Notes under the pieces: generated by a model
Databases searched by the model: none
What the model was told of the DNA's origin: nothing
The model's input: only the letters and a program-made list of their open reading frames with translations
In this document: piece after piece, positions 22,585 to 32,607 of the stretch
Layout: the number at the start of each line of letters is the position of its first letter
Numbering within the stretch: position 1 is the first letter of the stretch
Position numbers and translations under genes: made by a program
Origin: an uncultured Collinsella sp.
GTDB taxonomy: Bacteria > Actinomycetota > Coriobacteriia > Coriobacteriales > Coriobacteriaceae
Direction of reading: 5' to 3'
Length of the DNA: 34,711 nucleotides
NCBI GenBank assembly: GCA_900541855.1
Contig: UQLD01000026.1
Coordinates: 1 to 34,711, forward strand

Positions 22585-24003
22585 TTAAGCGTCTTTCTTG
22601 GCAGTCAAATACTCGATAAACTCGGGGCCGACGGTCGTAACGTCACCGGCACCCATAGTGAGCAGCAAGTCGCCCTCGCCCACCATCTGCTCGAGCTCCT
22701 GATTGAGCTCAAGACGGCTGGAGCAGTACACGACCTCCTTGCCAGGATGCTTGGCGCGCACGGTATCGGCGAGCATCTTAGAGGTAACACCCGGAATGGG
22801 CATCTCGCCAGCCGAGAACACATCAATCAGCAGCAGTTTATCGGCATTGGCAAATGCATCGGCAAAGTCATCGCACAGAGCCTGCAGGCGCGAATAGCGG
22901 TGCGGCTGGAACACGACGTCGACATGTTTGTAGCCCAGCGAAGAGGCAGCAGCGAGCGTCGCCTTGATCTCGGTGGGATGATGGCCGTAATCGTCAACCA
23001 CCGTGATGCCGTCGATATCGCCCACGTGGGTAAAGCGACGGCGGACGCCCTCAAAACTCGAAAGTGCCTTAGCGGCGGCGTCGATATCGAGGCCAAGGAC
23101 ATGGGCGACGGTGAGCACCGCCGTGGCGTTGAGCATGTTGTGGCGACCGGGGTTGCTCTTGATCTCGACAGCGTGCTCGGTGCCGTCCTCAAAGCGAACG
23201 ATAAAGTCGCTCTGGATGCCCTTGACATCCGGATGTACGCAGACGATGTCGTTGTTCTCGGCAAAGCCATAGGAAAGCACATGACGGCCCGTCGACTTGG
23301 CGAGCTCGACCAGATGCGGGTCCTCGCCGCAAACAATGACGGTGCCGTCCTCGCCCACCAGACCCATAAACTTGGCAAAGGTGGCCTCGATCTCCTCGAT
23401 GCCCGAGTAGTGATCGAGATGGTCGGCCTCGACGTTGGTCACGATGACCACGTTGGGGTTCAGGAACAGGAACGAGCTATCGGACTCGTCGGCCTCGGCG
23501 ACAAAGTAGTCGCCCGAGCCGTTCTTGCCGTTGGTGTCGTAGCCCTCGACGATGCCGCCGATCAAAAAGCTGGGGTCCAGACCCATGCGATCGAGCATCG
23601 TGGCGCACATCGAAGACGTCGTGGTCTTGCCGTGCGTGCCGGCAACGGCGACGGTGGTGTAGCCGTGGCCCAGAGCCGAGAGCATCTTGGCGCGGGGCCA
23701 CACGGGAATACCCAGCTCGCGTGCACGCACGAGCTCGGGGTTGGACTCGGGAATAGCGGTGGAGACCACAACCACGTCGGGCTTGACCTCGTCGATCGTC
23801 GCAGCCTCATGGCCCACGTGGACCTTCACGCCGGCGCGGGTAAGCTGGCGAATATAGCGCGACGTCTTAAGGTCGGAGCCGGTAACGGTATAACCGCGCT
23901 CGTGCAGGACGAGGGCGATGCCGCTCATGCCGGCGCCACCGATACCGATAAAGTGGGCGCTCTTGAACTCGGGCGCGGAGGTTGCAGTCTGGGAATCAGC
24001 CAT
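22585..24003 (-). CDS. murC: UDP-MurNAc-L-alanine ligase MurC
   Basis: The 472-residue Mur ligase opens with a Rossmann motif FIGIGGAGMSGIALVL. Its ATP loop is VAGTHGKTTTSSM, and DDYGHHPTEI and the C-terminal MGAGDVTTVGPEF are diagnostic of MurC. It adds L-Ala to UDP-MurNAc. ATG 24003 was chosen because AAGGAG lies upstream (11-nt spacing, slightly long); GTG 24030 would be an alternative. murG ends 97 nt upstream, the largest gap between murD and ftsQ. Confidence 0.97.
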   Translation of the reverse strand: MADSQTATSAPEFKSAHFIGIGGAGMSGIALVLHERGYTVTGSDLKTSRYIRQLTRAGVKVHVGHEAATIDEVKPDVVVVSTAIPESNPELVRARELGIPVWPRAKMLSALGHGYTTVAVAGTHGKTTTSSMCATMLDRMGLDPSFLIGGIVEGYDTNGKNGSGDYFVAEADESDSSFLFLNPNVVIVTNVEADHLDHYSGIEEIEATFAKFMGLVGEDGTVIVCGEDPHLVELAKSTGRHVLSYGFAENNDIVCVHPDVKGIQSDFIVRFEDGTEHAVEIKSNPGRHNMLNATAVLTVAHVLGLDIDAAAKALSSFEGVRRRFTHVGDIDGITVVDDYGHHPTEIKATLAAASSLGYKHVDVVFQPHRYSRLQALCDDFADAFANADKLLLIDVFSAGEMPIPGVTSKMLADTVRAKHPGKEVVYCSSRLELNQELEQMVGEGDLLLTMGAGDVTTVGPEFIEYLTAKKDA

Positions 24004-24100
24004 GTGCTCGTGTACTCCTTGCGTAAACACTGCCTGTAACCCGTTAACTGTACCGCACCTACCGCATCCGCGCGAGGGCGACCGGCGATATCCCGTCTAA

Positions 24101-25216
24101 CTAACGCAATCCCTCTACCGCGTCGGCCAAAAGTGCGGCGGCACGGTCCTGGGCCAAGCCGCGCGCCGCCTGACGCATGGCATCACGCGCCGCAGCGTCA
24201 TCGATCAGGTGCAGAAACTCGTCGGCAAAGGCAGGGGCATCGATATCGGCATCGGCGCAAAGCACGCCGGCACCGGCATCGACCAGGTAGCGCGCATTCG
24301 TGGTCTGGTGGTCGGCCGTCGCGTGCGGATACGGCACGAGTACCGAGGGCACGGCAAGCGCGGCGATCTCGGCCACGCTCGAGGCACCGGAACGCGAGAG
24401 CACCAAATCGGCCGCAGCCAGCATATCGCCCATGTTGTCGATGTAGGGCTGGACACGATAGCGCTTCGCCTCCTCGGGCGTCAGCGCCAAAGCGCGCTCG
24501 GTCTCCTCAAACCCGTCGGCACCCGTCGAATGCAAAATGTAGAGATTCTCGCGGGTCAGCAGCTCACTCTTGAGCGAGGCAACGCGCTCGTTGAGATGCT
24601 GAGCACCGAGCGAACCACCAAAGACGAGCAGAAGCGTCGCGTCCTCGGGCACACCGAGCGTCTTACGACCGCGGGCGCGATCGCCCTCGATCACCGAACG
24701 ACGCACAGGATTGCCCGTCATGAGCACATGGTCGGGGTCGCCCTCGCGCTCAAAGACCGCACGGGCCGCAGGTACCGAAATGCACACGCGGGCGGCATGT
24801 GAGCTCATCATCTTATTGGCCAGACCCGGAACAGAGTTCTGCTCGTGCAGCAGATACGGAACGCCGGCGCCCTTGCACCAACCCAGCAGCGGGACCTCAA
24901 CGTAAGCACCAAAGCCGATAGCGGCATCGGGCTTACCGACCTTCGAGAAGTGACGGGCAAGCGCACGCTTCGCCTTGTTGACGCGCCACAGCGAGGTCAG
25001 CGCCGTCCAGGGACGGGAGCGATCGAAACCCGTGACCGTGATGGGCACAAAATCGAATCCGGCCTCGGGAACCAGACGACCCTCGAGCTTGCGCGACTGG
25101 CCCACGAACACAACGTGATGACCGCGGTCACGCAGTTCCTCGGCCAAGGCGAGCGCGGGGTTGATATGTCCTGCCGTGCCGCCAGCTGCAATAGCAACGG
25201 TCATCTTATCGGTCAT
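24101..25216 (-). CDS. murG: Lipid II synthase glycosyltransferase MurG
   Basis: The 371-residue GT28 enzyme has the N-terminal glycine loop AAGGTAGHINPALALAEEL, VFGGSLGAQHLN in the linker region and SRSGASSVAEIAALAVPSVL as the UDP-GlcNAc site. It transfers GlcNAc to lipid I on the inner membrane face. ATG 25216 has AAGGG 7 nt upstream and overlaps the ftsW stop by 11 nt; a second ATG at 25204 is possible. Confidence 0.97.
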   Translation of the reverse strand: MTDKMTVAIAAGGTAGHINPALALAEELRDRGHHVVFVGQSRKLEGRLVPEAGFDFVPITVTGFDRSRPWTALTSLWRVNKAKRALARHFSKVGKPDAAIGFGAYVEVPLLGWCKGAGVPYLLHEQNSVPGLANKMMSSHAARVCISVPAARAVFEREGDPDHVLMTGNPVRRSVIEGDRARGRKTLGVPEDATLLLVFGGSLGAQHLNERVASLKSELLTRENLYILHSTGADGFEETERALALTPEEAKRYRVQPYIDNMGDMLAAADLVLSRSGASSVAEIAALAVPSVLVPYPHATADHQTTNARYLVDAGAGVLCADADIDAPAFADEFLHLIDDAAARDAMRQAARGLAQDRAAALLADAVEGLR

Positions 25217-26726
25217 GGTAATCCCTTCGTACACGCGGTCCCTGGTCATCGGTGCGCAAACGCGCCGACGGGTCCGAATTCAAATCGATTCGATTATATC
25301 CACCGCCCGCATTACGAGGAGTGGGGCGCTGCGGACGACCTTGCGGCGCCATTCGCTGACGCGGACGGGCTGCCGGCTCGGTCGCAGAGCCATCCAGGAC
25401 GGTAAAGCCGTTACGCGAAGATCGCTCGCCGCGCACGTGGGGCACGCCGGCGGTACTCTCATCCATAACGGCAAAGCTCTCGCGGCGACGGTCGTATTCA
25501 TCGCGACGGGCGCTCTCATACGAAACGCGCAGGATCAGACCGGCGAGCATAAGCGACACAATAATCGACGAGCCGCCGTAGCTAATAAACGGCAGCGGCT
25601 TGCCCGTCATGGGAAACACATTGAGAATGCCCAGCGCGTTGATCAAAAACTGCACCGCAAGGATGACCGCGGAACCCGATGCCATAAGTGCTCCGCGACG
25701 GTCGGTCGCCTGCTCGGCAATACGAAACGCCGAGTAGATCAGCATCGCGAACACCAAGAAGAACAGCACGGTTCCGATAAAGCCAACTTCCTCGCCGATA
25801 ATAGCCAAGATGTAGTCGTTATGCGCCTCGGGCAAATACGAGTACTTCATGGTGGAGTTACCGATACCGCGACCGAACAGGCCGCCCGAGGCAAACGCCA
25901 TAATGGCAAGCGTGGCCTGATAGCCATCACCATATTCGTCTGCCCAAGGATTCCAAGCAACCTCGACACGCGTCATACGATACGGCTCGGCGATAAGGGC
26001 GATCGCAATGACGGCGATGCCGGCAACGACCGTCCAAACGATATATTTGGGGTCCAATCCCGCAAACAACGCCATGCACATGAGGGTCAGCAAGATGATC
26101 AGAACGGTGCCAAAATCGGGCTGAACAAAAATCAGAAAGAGCGAAATGCCCAGGTAGACACCCATCTTGCGAAGAAACTCGTTGATGTTGCCGCCGGGCG
26201 AAAAGATGCGGTCGAGCATGATGGCCGAATACGCGATGGCGAACGGCTTTAAAAACTCAGACGGCTGGAACTGAATACCGGCGATGTTGAGCCAGCGCGT
26301 GGCGCCACGACTGCCGCTACCCATAAAGAACACCAGAACCAGTAGCCCTATCATGCCCATGAGGAAGATCCTGAGCACGTCTTCCCCAAACCAACTGTCC
26401 GGCAAGATGCGCACGATGGCAACCATAGCCAGCACGCCAACTCCGGCAAACGCGGCTTGTCGAAACAGGAAAAACGTCGCCGAACCATTCTCGTGCAGTG
26501 CCTCGACCGAAGATGCCGAGTACACCATCAGCAAGCCAAAGCAAACCAAGCTAAACAGGCAAGTCATAAATATCAAACGGGGGCGCATGATGCGGGCGGG
26601 GACGCCGGCAATATAGCGCTCACTGAACGTCTGCCCGCCGCGTCCGGAACGCGGCGTGCTACGCAGCGAGGAAGCACGGTCCGAGTCGGGCCTCCTCATA
26701 TCACTTCGGGGGCTCTCCTCTCTCAC
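25206..26726 (-). CDS. ftsW: SEDS-family peptidoglycan glycosyltransferase FtsW
   Basis: The protein of about 506 residues has ten membrane helices and SEDS motifs: GSGSRGATRWLNIAGIQFQPSEFLKPF, then YLPEAHNDYILAIIGEEVGFIG and PLPFISYGGSSIIVSL. It polymerises lipid II at the septum with its PBP partner. The start is unclear: GTG 26726 has AGGGG 6 nt upstream, TTG 26732 is further out, and ATG 26699 is the first Met. Cytoplasmic tails are unusual: about 45 basic residues before helix 1, and roughly 100 Arg/Pro/Gly-rich residues after the last helix. Confidence 0.95.
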   Translation of the reverse strand: MREESPRSDMRRPDSDRASSLRSTPRSGRGGQTFSERYIAGVPARIMRPRLIFMTCLFSLVCFGLLMVYSASSVEALHENGSATFFLFRQAAFAGVGVLAMVAIVRILPDSWFGEDVLRIFLMGMIGLLVLVFFMGSGSRGATRWLNIAGIQFQPSEFLKPFAIAYSAIMLDRIFSPGGNINEFLRKMGVYLGISLFLIFVQPDFGTVLIILLTLMCMALFAGLDPKYIVWTVVAGIAVIAIALIAEPYRMTRVEVAWNPWADEYGDGYQATLAIMAFASGGLFGRGIGNSTMKYSYLPEAHNDYILAIIGEEVGFIGTVLFFLVFAMLIYSAFRIAEQATDRRGALMASGSAVILAVQFLINALGILNVFPMTGKPLPFISYGGSSIIVSLMLAGLILRVSYESARRDEYDRRRESFAVMDESTAGVPHVRGERSSRNGFTVLDGSATEPAARPRQRMAPQGRPQRPTPRNAGGGYNRIDLNSDPSARLRTDDQGPRVRRDYHDR

Positions 26727-26735
26727 CGGCAACCC

Positions 26736-28142
26736 CTATTCCGTTTGCGATTTCGCTGCTGCGGCAAGCTGGACAACGTAGTCCTTAAACACGCGACCGC
26801 GCTCCTCGTAGCCCGAGAACTCGTCAAACGAAGAGCAGGCGGGCGAAAGCAGGATCACGTCGCCGCGGCTCGAGAGTGAGCGGGCAACGTCAACGGCATC
26901 GCGCAGATCATCGGCCTGGGCGATATCCACGTCACCATCGACATCGGCCTCGTCCATAGCGGCGGTAAAGCGCTCGCGCGCATCGCCAAAGCAAACGACC
27001 GAGCGCACGTTGTCCATAACGACGCGGGCAAAGTCCGCAAGCGGCGTACCCTTATCGTGGCCGCCGAGCAGCAAAATCACATCGTCGTCGGGAAACGCCG
27101 TCAGGGCCTTTTCGACTGCATCGGTGTTCGTTGCCTTGGAATCGTTGACGTAGCGCACGCCATCGATCTCGCCACAGGGTTCCACGCGGTGTTCGAGTGG
27201 CTGGAACGATGTCAAACCGCGGCAAATGCCCTCGGGATCGGCACCGACGGCCAGAGCAGCCGTGGCGGCACATAGGGCATTGATGACATTGTGATGGCCC
27301 GAGATCTTGAGCTCGGACGTGGCGACAAGCTGAGTCTCGACACCCCTCAGGCGCACGACCATCTTACCGTCGCGCACAAAGGCGGCGTCTGCACCCTCGG
27401 GCTCGTCAAAAGCGACCTTGCAGATACGGCGACCCGGTGTGTAGATGTACTCATCGAACTCATGGATGCCGGCATCCTCGACGTCGATAACCACGAGGTC
27501 GTCGTCGACCATATTCTCGAACAACTTGATCTTGGCAAGCGCATAGTTCTTGTGGCTCTTGTGCCAGCCCAGGTGGTCGGGCGTGATGTTGAGCAGCACC
27601 GCCACGCGAGGATGAAGCTCGGCTGTCGTAGCAATCTGATAACTCGACAGCTCGGCCACAAACCACTCATTGTGTGCGCGGCCGTCGATCTCGTTCACCG
27701 GCGGCTCGCCGATATTGCCGACGGCCACGCTGGCTTCACCGGCGGCCTTGAGCAGATAATCGGTCAGCGACGTGGTAGTTGTCTTGCCGTTGGTGCCCGT
27801 GATGGCGATCCAATTTTGGGGAGACAGGCGATAGGCAAACTCGGGCTCGCCCATAATCTGAGCGGCATGCTCACGCCCAGCCTTAAAGAAGGCCGAGAAC
27901 TCCGAGATACCCGGGCATGTCACGCACACGTCATAGGCACCCTCGACCTGCTCGGTGCCGTAGACAAACGACGCGCCCTGCGCCTCGAGCGCACGCGTGG
28001 CTTCATTGGGCTCGGAGCTACCGCCGCCATACACGGTCGTGGCGCTCACGCGCTCGGGGTGAGCCAACGCCCAACGGGCGACATCGAGACCGGATTTACC
28101 CTGCCCCAAAACAAGCAGGCTAAAGACATCAGCAAGAGGCAT
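26736..28142 (-). CDS. murD: UDP-MurNAc-L-Ala-D-Glu ligase MurD
   Basis: The 468-residue Mur ligase shows LVLGQGKSGLDVARW at the start, TCPGISEFSAFF, the ATP loop ITGTNGKTTTTSL, LNITPDHLGWH, YVNDSKATN and the closing LLSPACSSFDEFSGYEERGRVF, all typical of MurD. It adds D-glutamate. It lies between mraY (9 nt upstream) and ftsW, in the canonical dcw order. Confidence 0.97.
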   Translation of the reverse strand: MPLADVFSLLVLGQGKSGLDVARWALAHPERVSATTVYGGGSSEPNEATRALEAQGASFVYGTEQVEGAYDVCVTCPGISEFSAFFKAGREHAAQIMGEPEFAYRLSPQNWIAITGTNGKTTTTSLTDYLLKAAGEASVAVGNIGEPPVNEIDGRAHNEWFVAELSSYQIATTAELHPRVAVLLNITPDHLGWHKSHKNYALAKIKLFENMVDDDLVVIDVEDAGIHEFDEYIYTPGRRICKVAFDEPEGADAAFVRDGKMVVRLRGVETQLVATSELKISGHHNVINALCAATAALAVGADPEGICRGLTSFQPLEHRVEPCGEIDGVRYVNDSKATNTDAVEKALTAFPDDDVILLLGGHDKGTPLADFARVVMDNVRSVVCFGDARERFTAAMDEADVDGDVDIAQADDLRDAVDVARSLSSRGDVILLSPACSSFDEFSGYEERGRVFKDYVVQLAAAAKSQTE

Positions 28143-28151
28143 GAAAGACCA

Positions 28152-29171
28152 CTATCCCAACTGGAAGAACAGGGCGAGGCCAACGGCGCCAAAGGCCGCG
28201 GCGATAATCCAAAAACGGATAACGACCTTGGTCTCGGCCCAGCCCTTCTTTTCGAAATGATGATGAATGGGCGCCATAAGGAAGACGCGCTTGTGCGTAA
28301 AGTGGAAATAGACAACCTGGATCATGACCGACAGAGTCTCGACGATAAACAGACCGCCGATGATGAGGGAAACGACTTCGGTGTTGGTCATGATGGAGGT
28401 GCAGGCAAAAGCGGCACCCAGGGCAAGCGAGCCGGTATCGCCCATAAAGATGCTCGCCGGGTAGCAATTGAACCACAAAAAGCCCAGGCAGGCACCGGCG
28501 CACGCCGTGCAGAAGATGGACAGGTTCACGTCACCGTGCAAAAACGCCATGGCGGCCATGGCGAGCATGGCGATCATGGAAGTGCCACCGGCAAGGCCGT
28601 CCAGACCATCGGTCAGGTTCACGGCATTGGAAAGACCGGCGATCATCAGCCAGCAAAATACAATGTAGAGCCACGGGAACGAAAGGCCGCAGATGGTGGT
28701 CGAAAGAACACCGAGGTCAATCGTCAGGCCGCCGGGAAAACGAATCTCGGGGGCGACGCCGCACCAATTGACGGCGAGCACGGTAAAAGTGACGCAGATG
28801 ATGGTCAGACCGATCATCTTGGCGTGAGGCGTCAGGCCGAGCGAGCGACCATGCGTGACGGAGGTCAGGTCGTCGATGAGACCCAGAACGCCGGTGGCCA
28901 GCGTGGCAAGCAGCACGAGCACGAGCTCGGTGGTGAGCTTGCCCATCAGCAGGCAGGTCAGCGATATCGCGACAAGGATGATGACGCCGCCCATGGTCGG
29001 CGTACCCTGCTTAATCAAATGACGCTTGGGGCCGTCGGCTCGGACCTGTTGGCCGATACCCTCGACCTTCAGCAGCTTGATCCACCACGGCATAAGCAGC
29101 AGCGCAATGGCGGCAGCGATGCCAAGTCCCAAAAAGGCCTGATACGTAGGATACGAGGGATTGCCGAACAT
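28152..29171 (-). CDS. mraY: Phospho-MurNAc-pentapeptide transferase MraY
   Basis: The 339-residue membrane enzyme has about ten helices and the MraY catalytic motifs LGLIDDLTSV, NLTDGLDGLAGG and MAPIHHHFEKKGWAETKVV. It joins UDP-MurNAc-pentapeptide to undecaprenyl phosphate to make lipid I. ATG 29171 follows the murF stop by 3 nt, implying coupled translation. Confidence 0.98.
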   Translation of the reverse strand: MFGNPSYPTYQAFLGLGIAAAIALLLMPWWIKLLKVEGIGQQVRADGPKRHLIKQGTPTMGGVIILVAISLTCLLMGKLTTELVLVLLATLATGVLGLIDDLTSVTHGRSLGLTPHAKMIGLTIICVTFTVLAVNWCGVAPEIRFPGGLTIDLGVLSTTICGLSFPWLYIVFCWLMIAGLSNAVNLTDGLDGLAGGTSMIAMLAMAAMAFLHGDVNLSIFCTACAGACLGFLWFNCYPASIFMGDTGSLALGAAFACTSIMTNTEVVSLIIGGLFIVETLSVMIQVVYFHFTHKRVFLMAPIHHHFEKKGWAETKVVIRFWIIAAAFGAVGLALFFQLG

Positions 29172-29174
29172 GGG

Positions 29175-30599
29175 CTAGCACACACCTTCCACAAAGCGGT
29201 CGAGCTCAACAAAACGGGAACCCTTGACCAGTACAACATCATGATTTTCAAGCGCGCCGCCCATGCGGTCGAGCACCTGCTGATAATCGGAGAATACCTG
29301 GATGCGGTCCTCATCCATACCCATCATACGTGCGGCATCGGCCATGAGCTGAGCCAGCTCGCCGCCAACGCACGCGAGCATGTCGAGCTTCTTGGCGGCG
29401 GCATAGGCTCCCACGAGCTCATGCATGCGGGGAGCCTCGTCGCCCATCTCGCCCATCTCGCCCAAGATCGCCATGCGCGAACCGTCACAGATGAGCGAGC
29501 ACAGCAAATCGAGGCCGGCAGCCATAGACTCGGCACTGGCGTTATAGGAGTCGTCGATGATGCGTGCTCCGCTCTTGGCGCGCTTGATCTCCTGACGGTG
29601 ACCGGTGATCGTAAGGCCCCTAAAGGCAGCATCGATCTGCTCGGGCGTCACGCCAAGACGATAGGCGACCGCGGCGGCCTTGACGGCATTGGGCACGGAC
29701 TGCACACCGGGAATAGCCAACATGGTATCGACCGTGTCGCCCTGACCAAAGTCGAGCGTAAAGACCGGATGGCCCTCGTCGTCGACGCGAATGTCGCGCG
29801 CGCGGACCTCGTCGTCGTCCGAGACACCGGCCAGCATCACGTCAATACCCGCAGGCTGGGCGAACGTATCGCGAATGAACGGCGTAAAGTCGTCCTCGCC
29901 GCCCAAAACCAGCAACGGCGAGAAGTCGCCGGCGGCGCACATGCCCTGGACAATCTCGGACTTGGCACGGGCGATGTTCTCGCGGCTGCCCAGGATACCG
30001 ATGTGGGAGGTTCCGATCTTGCTCACGATGGCAAGATTGGGGTTGGCAGACTGGGACAGGCGCTCAATCTCATGAAAATGGTTCATGCCCATCTCGAGCA
30101 CCAGGACCTCGGTATCGGCCGGAGCGGAAAGCACCGTGAGCGGCATGCCGATCAAGTTGTTGAAATTGCCCTTCGTGGCCCAGACGCGATAACGCTTGGC
30201 GAGCACGGCGGCGAGCACGTCCTTGGTCGTCGTCTTGCCAATCGAACCGGTAATGCCGACGACCAGGCAGCCAAGCTCCAAGCGATATACGTGCGCCAGG
30301 CGCAGCAAGAACTCCACGGGGTCGTCGGTCAGCAAGATGGCGCATCCCTTGTCCTGCGCCAACGAAACCAGCTCGGCATCGGGCTCGCGCGTCATCACGA
30401 CGGCACCGGCACCCGACTCGATGGCACGGGAGGCAAAATCATTGCCGTCGACCTTTTCGCCGGGAAAGGCGACAAAGATCGTCCCCTCCTCGACCTGACG
30501 CGAGTCGATAACGCACCCGCGGCATACCCGGTCGACTTCTTCCGTCACGGTTCGGGCCCCCGTTGAGGCCGCGAGGTTGTTGACGGCGATCTCTATCAT
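29175..30599 (-). CDS. murF: UDP-MurNAc-tripeptide-D-Ala-D-Ala ligase MurF
   Basis: The 474-residue Mur ligase has the ATP loop VVGITGSIGKTTTKD, EMGMNHFHEI and IIDDSYNASAESM, which together mark MurF. It adds D-Ala-D-Ala to the stem peptide. GGGGAG lies 6 nt before ATG 30599. The gene normally found just before it, murE, is absent: a 125-nt gap leads directly from the penicillin-binding protein gene. Confidence 0.97.
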   Translation of the reverse strand: MIEIAVNNLAASTGARTVTEEVDRVCRGCVIDSRQVEEGTIFVAFPGEKVDGNDFASRAIESGAGAVVMTREPDAELVSLAQDKGCAILLTDDPVEFLLRLAHVYRLELGCLVVGITGSIGKTTTKDVLAAVLAKRYRVWATKGNFNNLIGMPLTVLSAPADTEVLVLEMGMNHFHEIERLSQSANPNLAIVSKIGTSHIGILGSRENIARAKSEIVQGMCAAGDFSPLLVLGGEDDFTPFIRDTFAQPAGIDVMLAGVSDDDEVRARDIRVDDEGHPVFTLDFGQGDTVDTMLAIPGVQSVPNAVKAAAVAYRLGVTPEQIDAAFRGLTITGHRQEIKRAKSGARIIDDSYNASAESMAAGLDLLCSLICDGSRMAILGEMGEMGDEAPRMHELVGAYAAAKKLDMLACVGGELAQLMADAARMMGMDEDRIQVFSDYQQVLDRMGGALENHDVVLVKGSRFVELDRFVEGVC

Positions 30600-30724
30600 T
30601 GCAGCTCCCCTGTAAACCTAATAATGCTATCGGCGTATTGTATCCCAGTGCCATGCGCGCGTGGTGCAGGGCATGTGAACACCCTTCAGATCAAACGGCA
30701 GACCACGCTCAAGATTGTAACCCC
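30600..30724 (-). other. Gap between ftsI and murF where murE is usually found
   Basis: No coding remnant of murE is visible in these 125 bases. Apart from the murF ribosome site (GGGGAG), I see no clear promoter or terminator. Confidence 0.5.
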
Positions 30725-32590
30725 CTACTTCGTCCGCGGGATTCCCAGCACGTCGAGCGCGTTGGCCATAATGGACTGGAATGGCACCGCGGCGGCATCC
30801 GAGCCGCTCGGCGTTCCATCGAGTGTGATATAGCACAGCACCTTGGGCGATTGTGTCGGCGCAAAGCCCATAAAGGACGACATGTAGTTCTCCTTGAGGT
30901 AACCGCCGTTCTCGTCAGCACGCTCGGCCGTACCGGTCTTGCCCGCCACGTCATAGCCATCGACCGCACCGCCAACACCCGTGCCTTCGGACACGACCGT
31001 CTGCATGCACGATGTCACCTGGGTGGCAGCGTCCTCCGAAATCGCACGCTCGCCTTCGCCCCAGTCCTTCTCATCGCCCTTGCTGGACTTATAGAAGTGC
31101 GGAGTCATCATCACGCCGCCGTTCGCGATGCCGCCCACGGCACGTGCGACCTCAATCGGCGAGACGGACAGCGCCTGGCCAAAGCTCATCGAGCCCAGCG
31201 TGGCGCCGTCGTACTGGTCGCGCTCCTTGACGATGCCCAGACTCTCACCCGGAAAATCGACACCGGAGCTATGACCGATACCCCACTTGTCCACATAGGT
31301 GGCAAAATCATCGGCACCGATCTTGCGTCCCACCAGGACAAAGCCCACATTGGACGAACGGCGCATCATCTCGCGCACGTCCATGGTCATGGTGTAGTCG
31401 CGCTTATCGGCGTCGGTAACGGTGTCGTCGCCAACCTTAATGCTCGCCGGCACCTCAAACGACGTGCTCGAACGCACGGCGCCCAAGTCGAAGCCGGCAC
31501 CGGCCACGAGCGTCTTAAAGACCGAGCCGGGCTCGTAGGCATCGGTAACCAGGCGCAAGTTCATGTCCTCGGTCTTGGCGTTTTCCAGATCGGTCTGGTC
31601 ATATGTCGGATACGAGCATGCCGCCAGAATCTCGCCCGTCGTGGGATCGGTGACCAGGGCCGAGCCATTCTTGGCCTTGGTCTTTTCGACCGCCTCGGCC
31701 AGGGCGTCCTCGGCGGCACGCTGGATATTGACATCGAGCGTCGTCACGATGTCCACGCCGTCCACCGCGGCAACCTTCTTATAGGCGCCGCCCGCGATAT
31801 AGCTACCGTCCCTCGCCCGCTCGCGCACCAGCGAACCGTTGGTTCCGGTCAAAAGCTTGTTGTACTGTTTTTCGAGGCCCGTCAGACCGTCGTTGTCCAC
31901 GTTTACCACGCCAAGCACCTGCGATGCCAGGTTGCCGTAGGGGTACACACGCTTCATGGCCTGCTCAAAGAGCACGCCTGGCAGGTTCTTCTTCTCCAGC
32001 GCCGCGACATCATCCTCGTCCACCTGACGTTTGATATACACCCAGGTGCCATCCGACTCAACGAGCTCGCGACAGGTCTTTTTATCGATGCCCGTAGCTT
32101 TGACCAGTGCCGATACCGTCTTGTCAACGTCCTCGATAAGCTGAGGATTCACGGCGATGTTGCGGCATTCGACCGACGACGTCAGCACGTTGCCGTTACG
32201 GTCGTAGATGGTACCGCGCTTGGCATACAGCGTCTGCGCAAGCAAGCGACGTGCATCGGCGCGGTCGCGTAACTTATCGGCTTCCACGATTTGATAGTCG
32301 GCAAGGCGAAGGACGCCCAAACCCAAGCCAAACCCGATGAAGCCCATGACGGCTTTGCGACGGGGCAGCGGCGTGCCCGTGAGCCATTCGGTCGACGAGC
32401 TCTTGCGCGGTCTGGTGTTATGCATTTGAGGACCACTCGAGCCACGGAGACGCGACGCAGGGTCGTTGCCATAGGACGGCCTCGCGTTGTAAGATGGCCG
32501 ACCCGTTCCTTGATAACCAGAACGTCCCCGCGATGAGGGACGTCCAGAACCGCGACCCCCGTCGGAGCCGCGGCGATAGTCATTTGTCAT
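30725..32590 (-). CDS. ftsI: Septal penicillin-binding protein (class B transpeptidase, FtsI/PBP2x type)
   Basis: The 621-residue protein begins with about 75 disordered residues rich in Arg, Gly and Ser, then one membrane helix (about 79-97) and a PBP dimerisation domain (AKRGTIYDRNGNVLT at 123-137). The transpeptidase domain has S356-V-F-K359, S412-S-N414 and K551-T-G-T554, so the active site is complete. It cross-links septal peptidoglycan with FtsW. There are no PASTA domains. It lies 17 nt after ftsL in the expected place. The long basic N-terminal tail resembles those of FtsQ and FtsW in this cluster. Confidence 0.95.
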   Translation of the reverse strand: MTNDYRRGSDGGRGSGRPSSRGRSGYQGTGRPSYNARPSYGNDPASRLRGSSGPQMHNTRPRKSSSTEWLTGTPLPRRKAVMGFIGFGLGLGVLRLADYQIVEADKLRDRADARRLLAQTLYAKRGTIYDRNGNVLTSSVECRNIAVNPQLIEDVDKTVSALVKATGIDKKTCRELVESDGTWVYIKRQVDEDDVAALEKKNLPGVLFEQAMKRVYPYGNLASQVLGVVNVDNDGLTGLEKQYNKLLTGTNGSLVRERARDGSYIAGGAYKKVAAVDGVDIVTTLDVNIQRAAEDALAEAVEKTKAKNGSALVTDPTTGEILAACSYPTYDQTDLENAKTEDMNLRLVTDAYEPGSVFKTLVAGAGFDLGAVRSSTSFEVPASIKVGDDTVTDADKRDYTMTMDVREMMRRSSNVGFVLVGRKIGADDFATYVDKWGIGHSSGVDFPGESLGIVKERDQYDGATLGSMSFGQALSVSPIEVARAVGGIANGGVMMTPHFYKSSKGDEKDWGEGERAISEDAATQVTSCMQTVVSEGTGVGGAVDGYDVAGKTGTAERADENGGYLKENYMSSFMGFAPTQSPKVLCYITLDGTPSGSDAAAVPFQSIMANALDVLGIPRTK

Positions 32591-32607
32591 ACTCAGCTAC
32601 CGTCTTG

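Noticed and set aside
27291..30566. 1091-codon open frame on the plus strand
   Set aside because: It is antisense to murF, mraY and murD, which all have clear motifs. Long antisense frames are common in GC-rich genes with strong codon bias.
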